The notes under the pieces: generated by a model
What the model saw: the letters and a program-made list of their open reading frames with translations, nothing else
Databases searched by the model: none
What the model was told of the DNA's origin: nothing
Source of the DNA: Alphaproteobacteria bacterium
GTDB taxonomy: Bacteria; Pseudomonadota; Alphaproteobacteria; Micavibrionales; Micavibrionaceae
Direction of reading: 5' to 3'
DNA: 58,127 nt
Assembly: GCA_021775965.1 (NCBI GenBank)
Contig: JAJFGV010000011.1
Location: forward strand, 1-58,127
Shown: in pieces, positions 8,108 through 17,841 of the stretch
How positions within the stretch are numbered: position 1 is the first letter of the stretch
Layout: every line of letters starts with the position of its first letter
Position numbers and translations under genes: made by a program

Positions 8108-9397
8108 TTATACCGCAGGATCCCGGAAACCTCCGGAATAAAAGTCAACTGAAGAATGATTGCCTCTACTTAAAGTTTTTACTGCTTTACAGTTTCGCAC
8201 CCACGCCACTGCAAGACCAAACCATATCCAATAATAAAAATAATTACCTGGTTCAAAATTAAGTGCTAATATGTTTGCCCATAAGATTGAACTTAAAACA
8301 ATACTGACATCGCGATCGTTTTTGTTCAAATATAGAACGTATTTTGAAATAGCATTAAACTTTAAGACAACAAGTAACATAAATAATAAAAAGAGAAATA
8401 GTGTCACTAAGCCATACTCGGCAGCCATCCTTAGATAATAGTTATGTACGATACCATTAGCAGTCATCATTTGAACTATCACTAACTTGTTGTGGCCGAT
8501 TCCGAATAAGGGGTTCTCCTTAATAATTGGAATTGTTGATGCCATTAGGCTTAAATGCACATCACCAGAAATCGATCCTTTAGTAAGCCTTAATTTGAAA
8601 TCCGTGTTAGAAAATACAAGTATACAGCATACGCCTGCCAATAATATTATTTCACGTCTATTGCAATATCTCTTCCACGCAAATGATAATATAATTACAA
8701 TTATTATCAACAACCCCTTCCTTGACATTGTTAATGTAATGGTATAGATTATAAATAAAGAAGTACCTCCATAAAATAATTTCATACGCCCTCTATTCAC
8801 CTTAACCAAATAATACCCCACAGCTAACAGGGGAGCCATTAACCCTGCAAGCGCATTTGGTCCGATACCTTGCATCGTAATCCTTCCAGTTTTACCATAG
8901 AGAGCATAATCAGATAAACCTATTCCTTCTTTATTGCCTTTAAATTCAAGAAGAGAATATATTGCAAATAAAACACCTGCAAAATACAGAATAGTTAAAA
9001 ATTCCTTTATTCTCTCATTTGTTGCAAAATATGTAGAAACAAACATAAACATAAAAATAGTAGATGCACTTGAAATGATGCGCAGCCTCGCAGCAAGTAT
9101 AAAACCATCATGCACAACAATCACAAATGAAGTAACTAAGAGATAAGCTATTATAGAAGCAATTATCCACTTGTTACTTTTTGAGAAAGAGACAGATTCT
9201 GTTTTTAATGCAGCAAGAATTATTACATAGCATAGGAAAAAAATAATGAGTAAGTTCAGATAAGGGATTTTTCTCAAACTAAAAAAACCTAAATACTTTA
9301 ATAACCATTGCTGGCTATATAGCTCATAATAAATTGCAATTATTAAAAGGTATACTAATATGCGTAATACTGTAATTGTATGTCTTTTTAGGATCAT
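8108..9397 (-). CDS. O-antigen polymerase/ligase-like membrane protein (Wzy/WaaL type)
   Basis: The 429-residue protein is strongly hydrophobic, with about ten to twelve predicted membrane segments. A larger hydrophilic stretch in the second half (SISGDVHLSLMASTIPIIKE...GIGHNKLVIVQ) fits the periplasmic loop of the Wzy_C/O-antigen ligase family, including the H-N motif before the loop ends. These proteins polymerise or ligate lipid-linked repeat units on the periplasmic face. With a Wzx flippase at 34056, it is the best candidate for the locus polymerase, but Wzy and WaaL cannot be separated by sequence alone. Confidence 0.8.
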   Translation of the reverse strand: MILKRHTITVLRILVYLLIIAIYYELYSQQWLLKYLGFFSLRKIPYLNLLIIFFLCYVIILAALKTESVSFSKSNKWIIASIIAYLLVTSFVIVVHDGFILAARLRIISSASTIFMFMFVSTYFATNERIKEFLTILYFAGVLFAIYSLLEFKGNKEGIGLSDYALYGKTGRITMQGIGPNALAGLMAPLLAVGYYLVKVNRGRMKLFYGGTSLFIIYTITLTMSRKGLLIIIVIILSFAWKRYCNRREIILLAGVCCILVFSNTDFKLRLTKGSISGDVHLSLMASTIPIIKENPLFGIGHNKLVIVQMMTANGIVHNYYLRMAAEYGLVTLFLFLLFMLLVVLKFNAISKYVLYLNKNDRDVSIVLSSILWANILALNFEPGNYFYYWIWFGLAVAWVRNCKAVKTLSRGNHSSVDFYSGGFRDPAV

Positions 9398-9487
9398 TCT
9401 GAATTGCCTGTTCTGTTACAAATATAATGCTCCGCTTTAAACCACTACATCACGAGCTAAGTTCTCCGTAGAGACAAAGCAAGAATA

Positions 9488-10426
9488 TTAGATTTTGCAA
9501 TTTAATTTTTTTTGTATTCCTTTGTATACCTTGTCCCAAAGGAACCTATACACATAATGCGAAAAAAAAGATGCCAGGTATAAAAAAAAGGCAGAATAAT
9601 CCTTTGTAATATGCATACGAATAACCTTTCTTGCCTCTTTACGGCGTCCAAATTTCAGGAATAAATACGCAAGAATTCTCCCGACCTGCAATCGTGCCTG
9701 AGAAATTTCTTTTGCAAATTCAACATCAAAATTTTCGTACATTCCAGAATATTTAGTAAGCATTCTTTCATGATCAAGCCATAGATCATCTGTCAATTTA
9801 TAACTCGTATTGTCTTCATGCATCCTGGATAGCATCGTTATTTCAGGCAAAAATTTAAGGTCCCAATCATGCGCAATTCTTAAGTAAAGTTCTCTATCTG
9901 CAATATATTTAAAAGATTCATCAAACCAGCAATTCAATGTGTTTAACACTTTCATGGAAGTAATTATCGTGCCATTACCGATTTGGTATTTCCCCAATAA
10001 CTGCCTGAAAGCATTTTTAGACAAAAAGTCCATGTTATTATCGTATATTTTATTACCATTTGAATCTATCATCTGAAAGTTAGAATAAACAAGGCCAATG
10101 CTGTCTTCATTATAAATCAACGGAATTAATTTTTCCAATCTATCAGGCAACAAAACATCATCGCAATCCAGAAATGAGATATACTTGCCTCTGGCTTGCT
10201 TTAGTGCCTGATTTCGAGCAGCATACAATGGAACGGTCCGTACTCCTCTAAAATATCTCAGTTTACCATCATAACTTTTTGTAATCGCACTACTTTCATC
10301 GGTAGAAGCATTATCCCAAAAAACGATCTCCCAATCAGAATACGTTTGGGCATATACACTCTCAATAGCTTCACGGAGATACCTTGCGCCATTCAAGCAG
10401 TTCATTATAATACTAACGGTAACCAT
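9488..10426 (-). CDS. GT2-family glycosyltransferase
   Basis: This 312-residue protein opens with VSIIMNCLNGARYLREAIES. It has the nucleotide-binding FWDNASTDES stretch near 35-44 and a FLDCDDVLL metal-binding motif near 90. The C-terminal 80 residues are basic and aromatic. It is close to WbbD/WcaA-type GT2 enzymes in layout. It probably transfers one residue of the repeat unit. It follows the radical SAM gene at 10448 with a 21-base gap, consistent with one transcript. Confidence 0.88.
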   Translation of the reverse strand: MVTVSIIMNCLNGARYLREAIESVYAQTYSDWEIVFWDNASTDESSAITKSYDGKLRYFRGVRTVPLYAARNQALKQARGKYISFLDCDDVLLPDRLEKLIPLIYNEDSIGLVYSNFQMIDSNGNKIYDNNMDFLSKNAFRQLLGKYQIGNGTIITSMKVLNTLNCWFDESFKYIADRELYLRIAHDWDLKFLPEITMLSRMHEDNTSYKLTDDLWLDHERMLTKYSGMYENFDVEFAKEISQARLQVGRILAYLFLKFGRRKEARKVIRMHITKDYSAFFLYLASFFSHYVYRFLWDKVYKGIQKKLNCKI

Positions 10427-10447
10427 CTTTAACTGTCCTTACAAGAT

Positions 10448-11932
10448 TTAAAGAAACCTGCCGGTTACCTTTAATATCTTTACAATATCTTTTATTTTCC
10501 AACGTATGTTTCTGAGAATAAAATATAACTTTAGTCCGGGCGCACTAAAAGGAGAAACGAATGGTTCCGTATACTTTAATGAAAAAATGGAATCCAACCC
10601 AAACACTTTTAAAATTAATCTTTGATACAGAATAAGAGGGAAAAAATTGTGCGCTATTCTTTCTATCTTTTTCTTTGGAAAATTTGGTAGATGAAGGCAA
10701 GATTGTTTTCTTTCCATTACTGTGTCATTGCCGTTTTGTTCCATCAATTTTTCACTTTGACACTTTTCATATAATGCAGTTCCCGGATAAGGATAATAGA
10801 CAGACGCAATGGAACGGGCCGGCCCAATCATTGCATTTACGTTTATCGTATCCATAAATTGCTCAAAAGTTTCCTCCGGAAAACCAATCATATTATTTGT
10901 ATTTACTGCTATGCCGACTTTTTTAAGCCTGGCAAGATCACTTATAATTTTTTCCGTTTTAATTTTTCTATTAGCTATTTTTGTTCTGATATATTCATTT
11001 CCGGACTCAATTCCAACGTTAACTATTCTGCAGTTTGATTCAACTAGGGCTTCAAATACAGGGCCTTCAAACGTACCCACTCTGAGATTGCAGACATAGG
11101 GTAGTTTCAATTCTTTTATATAAAGCTTCGCGAATTCGAGGAACCATTTACTATGGAATGTAAAAACGTCGTCATGGAATGCCAAACCGGTCAAATTATA
11201 CTTTTCGACGTCTTCTTTTAGTTTTTTTACCACCTTCTCAGGAGAAGGTACTCCCAGCCAGCCCTGACCCTTCCCCCATGTTTTTATTAATGGTGCCGCA
11301 CAAAATGAACAATTAAAAGGGCATCCCCGGCATATGATGTATTCATAAACCTTATCACCCAGAAACCCTCTTCCAAATCTACTATGATTTGGATTTAATC
11401 TCTTAAGTTCTTCAAAAAAGAACTCTCTGTCAAAATCAAAAAAATCATCCCAGGATTCAGGAAAAGGAAATTTGTCGTTTTTTATTAATTTTCCATTGGT
11501 TTTAAACCAGAAGTTATTGGTGTTAAGATAATCATCACCTTTTTCCAGTGAAGTTAATAATTGTAATAAAGGCATTTCTCCATATCCAACGCAAACTCCG
11601 TCCACATTGTTTAATGTATCAATATCATCAGGAATTATGGAGACATGAGACCCGCCTACTATAAGTAATATATCAGGGGAAATTTGCTTTATATAGTTCG
11701 AAAGATGATTAACGTTTGAAAAACCGGAGGTAGTTGTTGATATGCCTATTAAATCAGGTTTGAATTGAATAATCTTTTCTTTAAGAAGAGCATAATCGTT
11801 TACCGTTTGTACATATGCCAACAGGGTCTCATGCCCACATTTCTTTATATAGGCGGACAAAGAACTTATTCCACATGCATATCTCGCGGGTTCAGAACTA
11901 TTTACATCATTATAGACAAAAAGGGTTTTCAC
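10448..11932 (-). CDS. B12-binding-domain radical SAM protein
   Basis: The protein has 494 residues. The N-terminal part has the B12-binding-like pattern (CGISSLSAYIKKCGHET at 20-36, VGGSHVSIIPD at 92-102, VGYGEMPLL at 115-123). The radical SAM core has C204, C208 and C211 in CRGCPFNCSFC, then FHDDVFTFH and VNVGIESGNE. The gene sits at the start of the GT2/radical SAM block, downstream of a repeat-bearing spacer. Function is likely radical methylation or rearrangement of a glycan or lipid; the substrate is not known. Confidence 0.85.
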   Translation of the reverse strand: MKTLFVYNDVNSSEPARYACGISSLSAYIKKCGHETLLAYVQTVNDYALLKEKIIQFKPDLIGISTTTSGFSNVNHLSNYIKQISPDILLIVGGSHVSIIPDDIDTLNNVDGVCVGYGEMPLLQLLTSLEKGDDYLNTNNFWFKTNGKLIKNDKFPFPESWDDFFDFDREFFFEELKRLNPNHSRFGRGFLGDKVYEYIICRGCPFNCSFCAAPLIKTWGKGQGWLGVPSPEKVVKKLKEDVEKYNLTGLAFHDDVFTFHSKWFLEFAKLYIKELKLPYVCNLRVGTFEGPVFEALVESNCRIVNVGIESGNEYIRTKIANRKIKTEKIISDLARLKKVGIAVNTNNMIGFPEETFEQFMDTINVNAMIGPARSIASVYYPYPGTALYEKCQSEKLMEQNGNDTVMERKQSCLHLPNFPKKKIERIAHNFFPLILYQRLILKVFGLDSIFSLKYTEPFVSPFSAPGLKLYFILRNIRWKIKDIVKILKVTGRFL

Positions 11933-11970
11933 TTAAATTGTTTCTTGTATTTTTCCAATACTATAACATA

Positions 11971-12125
11971 GTGCGGCAAGGCCGCAAATAACAAATTACA
12001 AAAAACAAATTACAAATAAATTCCAAACTTCAAATTCAAAGAACCAAACCAAAAGCCCAATTCCACCAGGCTTACAGGTTGATTGCACAAAAAAGACTTG
12101 CTAAAAAAACAAGTTTTTACAGACT
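11971..12125. repeat. Intergenic repeat element, copy A (GCGGCAAGGCCGC ... hairpin)
   Basis: The spacer begins with the small palindrome GCGGC-AAG-GCCGC near 11973. It continues with AT-rich CAAATTACAAA runs and ends with the hairpin at 12091-12118. The same order (palindrome, CAAATTACAAA run, CTTGCTAAAAAAACAAG hairpin) recurs at 19360-19440. It looks like a short dispersed intergenic element. Confidence 0.6.
12091..12118. terminator. Possible bidirectional intrinsic terminator
   Basis: AAAAGACTTG-CTAAAAAAA-CAAGTTTTT forms an imperfect stem whose arms end in A and T runs, so it would give a U-tract in either direction. The GC core is only four pairs, so termination would be weak. It lies between the C-methyltransferase gene and the radical SAM gene. 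Confidence 0.35.
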
Positions 12126-12141
12126 AATTATGTAAATTAGT

Positions 12142-13377
12142 TTATAAATAATGTGGGACCGGTATTGGATGAAGTAACCTACCACCCTGATTAATATACT
12201 CTGATTGTTGGGAATAAATCTCTTCGGCAAAATTCCAGGCACAAAGTAAGATCACATCCGGTTTACACTTCATAATCTCCGTGGTTGAATAGACTGGAAT
12301 ATGTGTGCCCGGAGTAAATTTTCCATGTTTCATGGGGCTTTTATCAACTACAAAATCTATATACTGTTTACCTATTTCACAAAACTGCAATAATGATTGC
12401 CCTTTTCCGGATGCACCATAAACCGCAATTTTTTTTCCCTCAGATTTTATTTTTTTCAGCTCCTTGAGCAAAAGTTCTTTTTGCGTGCTTACCTTCTTCG
12501 CAAATTCTTTCCAGGCATCCACGGAATCCAGCCCCAGGACTTTTTCCTCCTGAATGGCCCTCTCCACCGAAGATCTTATCTCTCTATCCGCTTCGTCTCT
12601 TTGAAAGAATATGCGAACAGAACCTCCATGTATACTAACTTCTTCAACATGGAATATTTTGAGATTATGCATTTCAAAGAGCCTTTGTAATACAAGAACC
12701 GTAAAGTAAGAAATGTGCTCGTGAAATACCTGATCATATTGCAACTGTTTATACATATTCAGAGCATGGGGCACTTCTACTATCCCAATCCCGTTTTTTT
12801 TCAAAACGAGGCCAAGTCCTTTTACAAAACCATGCAACTCACAAACATGAGCTAGAACATTTCTAGCAATACACACATCCGCAGATCCTGAATATTTCAA
12901 GAGTTTTTTTGCGGTTTTTTCACTAAAAAACTCGTTTATCGTTGATATATTTCTTTCATTCGCAATTTTAGCTATATTTGTAGCGGGCTCAATACCCAAA
13001 ACGTCGCATCCTTTTTGTTTAAAAACATTGAGGATTGTACCATCATTACTAGCAGGTTCATAAATCTTCAACACCTCTCCGGAAGGATTCTGCAATAAAG
13101 ATGTAACGGAATTATATAAATGTTCCGCATGTTTGAAAACGGCGTCAGAGACACCAGTCACATAAATATAATTCCGAAAAAGGACTTCAGGATCTATTTC
13201 TTCGTCAATTTGAAGATGACCACAATTATTGCATATACATAATGCAAGCGGATATTTTTCTTCGGTATCAAATTCATTTGTGTGATCCAAAAAAGCGTCC
13301 GCAAGGACAACTTTTCCGTAATTTAATATTTCAAACAATTGACTTTGCTTGCATACACGACATCTATTTACTTTCAT
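12142..13377 (-). CDS. Sugar C-methyltransferase (TylC3-like, class I SAM)
   Basis: The 411-residue protein has the three-part plan of NDP-hexose C-methyltransferases. There is an N-terminal zinc-binding region (C6, C9, then C47/C49/C52 in CICNNCGH), a class I SAM domain (IYEPASNDGTIL near 105, later FHEHISYF), and the C-terminal domain with VYGASGKGQSLLQFC near 315. TylC3 and relatives add a methyl at C-3 of a 4-keto-6-deoxyhexose. RfbF, RfbG and a reductase lie directly upstream, so the likely product is a CDP-6-deoxy-3-C-methyl-hexose. The branch chemistry is inferred, the family is clear. Confidence 0.85.
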   Translation of the reverse strand: MKVNRCRVCKQSQLFEILNYGKVVLADAFLDHTNEFDTEEKYPLALCICNNCGHLQIDEEIDPEVLFRNYIYVTGVSDAVFKHAEHLYNSVTSLLQNPSGEVLKIYEPASNDGTILNVFKQKGCDVLGIEPATNIAKIANERNISTINEFFSEKTAKKLLKYSGSADVCIARNVLAHVCELHGFVKGLGLVLKKNGIGIVEVPHALNMYKQLQYDQVFHEHISYFTVLVLQRLFEMHNLKIFHVEEVSIHGGSVRIFFQRDEADREIRSSVERAIQEEKVLGLDSVDAWKEFAKKVSTQKELLLKELKKIKSEGKKIAVYGASGKGQSLLQFCEIGKQYIDFVVDKSPMKHGKFTPGTHIPVYSTTEIMKCKPDVILLCAWNFAEEIYSQQSEYINQGGRLLHPIPVPHYL

Positions 13378-13464
13378 AATTATCTTTTAAAAATCCCCTC
13401 AAAAATGTATTCGAAATAGTTTCTTTTTGCCCACGGTCAGTATTTTCTCTTATCCAAACATATT

Positions 13465-14358
13465 TCAGGAAGCAGATATTCTTTCGGCAAAACAAATTTC
13501 CAAGCCTTCATCTATACTTTTAAAATTAAAGTTCAAAACTTTTTTCAATAAACTATTATCCAAAATTATTGCAGAAGGTCTTGGGGCTTCAATCTTTTCC
13601 TGTATTTTTTTTTGTTCTGCTAACAATTCATTTGTAAAGTTAAATTTTGACAAAATCATTTTTGCCCACTCGTAACGATTAAGATTTACATCTCCTACGG
13701 TATGGAATAAACCATGTATTTCCTTCTCACAAAGCGTAACTGCTATTTCCGCTAAATCACCGGCATATGTTGGATTTCCCCATAAATAAGAAGGCACGGC
13801 ACATTCAGTGTTTTCTTGCGCTTTGCGGTAGAGCCCCATCAGAAAGTTAGGAGTTACTGTCTTTGGATCCCAACCGTAAACATTTGTAGTTCTAAGTATT
13901 ACATATTTCTCCAAAGTCCCCTTTAGCCAATTCTCCGCTTCGACTTTTATCTTCCCATAATAATTCAGTGGATTTGGTTCGTCATTTTCACAATAGGGGG
14001 AATTTTTCTTGCCATCAAAAACATAATCTGAAGAATAAAAAACGAGGGTAGCATCAATTTCTTTAGCTGCTCTCCCAATAAACTGAGTTGCATGGAGATG
14101 GAATTTTTCTGCTTCATGTCTATTCTTTTCGCAAAAGTTTGCACCACCACTCAGGTTTGCACAATGAACAATATACCTTGGCTTCCTTTCCAGAATAAAT
14201 CCCCTCACATCTGTTTCAGAAGTAATGTCCAGGCAAAAACCTTCCGTCTCATTTCTTTTGTTAAACGTACCTATCCATGATACGCCATTTTTTTCACATA
14301 AGGAGCTAAGTTTTCTGCCTATTAACCCATTGCAACCGATTATTAAATATTGAAGCAT
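13465..14358 (-). CDS. SDR sugar reductase/epimerase, RmlD-like
   Basis: This 297-residue SDR has GCNGLIGRKL at about 8-17, an SDYVFDG stretch typical of RmlD-type reductases, and the YYGKIKVEAE catalytic Tyr/Lys. RmlD proteins reduce a C-4 keto group of a nucleotide sugar. Placed after RfbF and RfbG and before a C-methyltransferase, it most likely reduces the CDP-4-keto-6-deoxyhexose, possibly after C-methylation. Stereochemistry cannot be inferred. The gap to RfbG is 30 bases. Confidence 0.82.
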   Translation of the reverse strand: MLQYLIIGCNGLIGRKLSSLCEKNGVSWIGTFNKRNETEGFCLDITSETDVRGFILERKPRYIVHCANLSGGANFCEKNRHEAEKFHLHATQFIGRAAKEIDATLVFYSSDYVFDGKKNSPYCENDEPNPLNYYGKIKVEAENWLKGTLEKYVILRTTNVYGWDPKTVTPNFLMGLYRKAQENTECAVPSYLWGNPTYAGDLAEIAVTLCEKEIHGLFHTVGDVNLNRYEWAKMILSKFNFTNELLAEQKKIQEKIEAPRPSAIILDNSLLKKVLNFNFKSIDEGLEICFAERISAS

Positions 14359-14388
14359 TTTATTTTCACAAAAAAACTAAGTTCCAAC

Positions 14389-15501
14389 TTACGTATCGTC
14401 ACCCCACAAAATCTTTTCTTTAGTTGCCTTAGCAGTATAAAACTCAATCTGACGTGATGCAAAATTAAACATGCTATCCTTCTGCTCATAAAAAGTCTTA
14501 TACCATTCGGCAGTTAATTGCATCGTTTCTTCAAAAGACAATAGCGCATACCACTCAAGAAATTGCAATGCTTTATCACATGACAGCTTTAATAAAGAAT
14601 TTTCTTTCTTAATATTGTCTTCTTTATTGTAACAAATATCTCCTTTTCCCCAATACAGGAGAAACGTTTCTATCACTTCCTTAACGGGCTTATTTGTTTT
14701 CGCACTCGGACCGAAATTGAACGCTTCGCCATGAAGTCCTGAATCATCAGCCAGCTTCGCTCCTAACCACAAATAACCGCTCAAGGGTTCCAAAACATGT
14801 TGCCATGGTCTTGTTGCATATGGGTTTCGCACGAAAGGAGCCTCTTTTTTTGCCCAGGATTTCACGCAATCCGGGACAATTCTATTAAGAGCCCAGTCGC
14901 CTCCCCCTAAAACATTACCGGCACGGGTTGTGGCAATTGAGGGAACATCTTTTTCCTCATTACTATTTCCTTTGCGGAAAAAGGAATGCATATACGCCTG
15001 GAAAGCAATTTCCGCACAAGCTTTGGAGGCGCTATAGGGATCATCTCCTCCAAGTCTATCGTTTTCACGATACCCCCAGGACCATTCATGATTTTGATAA
15101 CATTTATCACTTGTTATAATTACACCAACTTTTACACTCGGTGTTTTTCTGATACACTCCAAAACATTTACAGTCCCGCCTAAATTCGTATCAAATGTTA
15201 ATTTAGGATTATCATAGGATTCGAAGACAAGAGATTGAGCCGCAAGGTGAAAAACAATTTCCGGCGATTTTTCCTGGAAGATTTTGTTCAAAGAATCTAA
15301 GTCGCGGATGTCGCCAACAACGTGATCTATTCTCTTTTCCAGTTCCAAAATCTCAAAATTACAGGGTGTGGAAGGAAAATTTACGGAATAACCTGTAACC
15401 TCCGCCCCAAGTCTGAGGAGCCATAATGTTAACCAGGATCCTTTAAAACCGGTATGACCGGTTACTAAAACTCGTTTTCCTGAATAAAAGTTGTTAAACA
15501 A
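14389..15501 (-). CDS. rfbG: CDP-glucose 4,6-dehydratase
   Basis: The 370-residue protein has the usual length and the opening GKRVLVTGHTGFKGSWL characteristic of RfbG, then VVGDIRD, ITSDKCYQN and the YSASK catalytic motif. It converts CDP-D-glucose to CDP-4-keto-6-deoxy-D-glucose in the cytoplasm. Its substrate-making partner RfbF is the next gene upstream (187-base gap). No RfbH (3-dehydratase) follows, so the branch is not the classical 3,6-dideoxyhexose pathway. Confidence 0.92.
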   Translation of the reverse strand: MFNNFYSGKRVLVTGHTGFKGSWLTLWLLRLGAEVTGYSVNFPSTPCNFEILELEKRIDHVVGDIRDLDSLNKIFQEKSPEIVFHLAAQSLVFESYDNPKLTFDTNLGGTVNVLECIRKTPSVKVGVIITSDKCYQNHEWSWGYRENDRLGGDDPYSASKACAEIAFQAYMHSFFRKGNSNEEKDVPSIATTRAGNVLGGGDWALNRIVPDCVKSWAKKEAPFVRNPYATRPWQHVLEPLSGYLWLGAKLADDSGLHGEAFNFGPSAKTNKPVKEVIETFLLYWGKGDICYNKEDNIKKENSLLKLSCDKALQFLEWYALLSFEETMQLTAEWYKTFYEQKDSMFNFASRQIEFYTAKATKEKILWGDDT

Positions 15502-15688
15502 TTCAAATTTCCTATCAAAATAACTCAGATATAATACTAATGCGTTGCTCCCAAACGAATGGATTGTGTGATGGGAATCCCGATACCGTTAACATAACAT
15601 ATGATTTTCGTTTATTTTAAACCTGTCAGCTACAAAAAAATAAAAACTCTAAAAATCTTTTTTACTTTCTTGGTAATTTTTATGAGAA

Positions 15689-16471
15689 TTATTCCCACAT
15701 TTTCCACATAGGGTTACCGGATTCCCATAATTTATTTAAGTGATCTCGTTCTCTGACGGTATCCATACATTGCCAGAAACCCCCGTATTTATGTACCTTT
15801 AATTCCCCTGCTAAAGCAATTTTTTGTAACGCACCAAATTCAAAATCACATTCTTCACTAGCATCAAGGTAATTAAATAATTTCTTATTAAACATAAAAT
15901 ACCCACCGTTAATAATACCCGTACTTAATTGTGGTTTCTCCTCAAAATGAACGACTGAGTCTCCGTCAATAGTAATCTCCCCAAATCGCGAGGGTGGATG
16001 CACCCCCGTCACCGTTCCAATTTTCGCATGGCGTTTATGAAATTCTTCTAATTTTTTAATGTCTAAACAGCTTACACCGTCACCATAGGTAAGATGAAAG
16101 TTTTCTGATTGCACATAAGATTCCAGGCGCTTAATACGACCACCTTTTAACGTGTTTTGACCGGTATCGACAAAAGTTATTTCCCAATGAGATTCATCAT
16201 GTACTCCATGTATTTTAGGTTCTTTCTCCGGGTGCATTTCCAAGGTGAAATCGCTAAAAAAAATCCTATAATTGTAAAAAAAACTTTTTATGAACTCTCC
16301 CTTATACCCCAGAGCAAGAATAAAACGATGGCATCCATAATGAGAATAATGTTTCATTATATGCCATAAAATAGGCATCCTCCCAACCTCAACCATTGGT
16401 TTTGGTTTGCTGATTGTTTCCTCACTTAATCTGGAACCTTTGCCTCCACATAAGATAATAACGTCATTCAT
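15689..16471 (-). CDS. rfbF: Glucose-1-phosphate cytidylyltransferase
   Basis: This 260-residue protein has the nucleotidyltransferase signature ILCGGKGSRL followed by SKPKPMVEVG. It also has FILALGYKGEFIKSFF, LTYGDGVSC and HPPSRFGEI, all typical of RfbF. It makes CDP-glucose from CTP and glucose 1-phosphate. It is the first gene of the CDP-deoxysugar branch; a 241-base spacer upstream could carry a promoter. Confidence 0.93.
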   Translation of the reverse strand: MNDVIILCGGKGSRLSEETISKPKPMVEVGRMPILWHIMKHYSHYGCHRFILALGYKGEFIKSFFYNYRIFFSDFTLEMHPEKEPKIHGVHDESHWEITFVDTGQNTLKGGRIKRLESYVQSENFHLTYGDGVSCLDIKKLEEFHKRHAKIGTVTGVHPPSRFGEITIDGDSVVHFEEKPQLSTGIINGGYFMFNKKLFNYLDASEECDFEFGALQKIALAGELKVHKYGGFWQCMDTVRERDHLNKLWESGNPMWKMWE

Positions 16472-16712
16472 TTGCTTCTACCGGACCTGGTTGAATAGTT
16501 CATTGGTTGAGTAGTTGAGTATGCAAAATACAAATATTTATCAAACTAATTTTCAAAATTTAGGGACTTTGGGGATTCAGGAGTTTTTGAGACATTTTAT
16601 TTTCTTTGTAATTTCTTGTAAGAGATTGGGCAAAACGTACACTTATATATTACAGGTATTATTAAGTTCTATACCAATCCAAACAACATCTGATTGCTTA
16701 AAAGTCTTTTGT
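16472..16712. other. Spacer upstream of the CDP-deoxysugar genes
   Basis: No gene seen. A short tandem of TTGAGTAG-like units lies at 16491-16522, just upstream of the rfbF start. No terminator or clear promoter could be assigned. Confidence 0.3.
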
Positions 16713-17720
16713 TCAACTGCCTTTATTAATCAATTTACTAATTTTTGTTTTTAGATCATTAATATATATTTCAATCTCAAAACCATCAGAAGCAGCCCAA
16801 TAATTTTGCATCCCTCGTGACCTCAAGACGTCAATTAGGAATTTTTTGAATAGACCACTAACCCTTCTTACCTGACTCATTGGTTTAATCCATAGCAATT
16901 GCTCAAGCTGTTCTCTGTCTTCTTGAGTAAAGACACTATTTTCGAAGAATAGCTCATTTAGGTATCTGCCATAATCATAATAACCATGTAAAGCTGCAAT
17001 CATGATCATTTTTAAGCCCTTTGTCCGGCTTATCAACTTTATGCTTCCCAGACAGGTTCTAAAATACAATGCGTCTCCAAATATTATTTGCCCTCTACAG
17101 GGCATATTTGCCGGAACATTTTTCCTTTTCCATCGATGTCGGTTTAAGTCAAACAAGGTAAAGCCTTTATCTCTCAAATACATATCAACATCAGAAAACA
17201 AAGGCTGCCCTTCATATAATTGAGTTAATTCCACTTCGACCGCAATCCCAAAAACACCTTTGGACAAAGCCAGTTCAGCACCCTGAAGAATGTTTAACTC
17301 AGTTCCTTGTGTGTCGATTTTTATAAAATCAACATCATCAATATTATTATCTTCAAGAACAGAGTCTAATGATAAAGTACTTAATTGAGTCGCTTTTACG
17401 ATATCAAAACGTTCAGCATCAGGAAATTGATTAAGTATTTTTCTATTGGGTTTTAAAAGCGAGGAACAACCAGGACTCTTAGTAATATTTAAGGCACGTT
17501 CTTCTTTTTTGCAAGAAAGAGCAATGGGTAAAAACCTTATAGTCAGGTTATTTTCCTGAGCTTGTAAATTTAACTTCCCGCACTCTATTATATCAGGCTC
17601 AAAGCCAATAATTGTAACAATATCTCCAAAGCAATCCCATTGTTTTGGAACACCAAAACGGGCACCAACATCAACGTATACAATTTTGTCTTTTCTTAAT
17701 TGCTTAAAGATATTATTCAA
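16713..17720 (-). CDS. FkbM-family methyltransferase
   Basis: The 335-residue protein has a Rossmann-type SAM domain with YVDVGARFGVPKQWD near the N-terminus and the FkbM hallmark IDTQGTELNILQGAE near 148-162. FkbM enzymes O-methylate sugars or polyketides. It shares the same plan and length with the protein at 24405-25439 (same opening, same QGTELxxLxGA and GQLMYGDVLY/GQIIFGDALY stretches), so the two are paralogues. In this setting it most likely methylates a glycan hydroxyl. Confidence 0.85.
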   Translation of the reverse strand: MNNIFKQLRKDKIVYVDVGARFGVPKQWDCFGDIVTIIGFEPDIIECGKLNLQAQENNLTIRFLPIALSCKKEERALNITKSPGCSSLLKPNRKILNQFPDAERFDIVKATQLSTLSLDSVLEDNNIDDVDFIKIDTQGTELNILQGAELALSKGVFGIAVEVELTQLYEGQPLFSDVDMYLRDKGFTLFDLNRHRWKRKNVPANMPCRGQIIFGDALYFRTCLGSIKLISRTKGLKMIMIAALHGYYDYGRYLNELFFENSVFTQEDREQLEQLLWIKPMSQVRRVSGLFKKFLIDVLRSRGMQNYWAASDGFEIEIYINDLKTKISKLINKGS

Positions 17721-17841
17721 TCTTGGTCCTCCATATTTCCCAATACTTCATATCTCTCTACATCTTGTCCGCTAACAATTGAACAGAACATAAACCCATT
17801 ATTAGACACTAATCTTAATTATGAGCCTATCTAATGATTTC

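Noticed and set aside
7912-8262. Plus-strand 116-codon open frame
   Set aside because: It overlaps the 3' end of the Wzy-like gene, has no ribosome-binding site, no recognised domain and AT-driven composition. It is most likely a chance frame.
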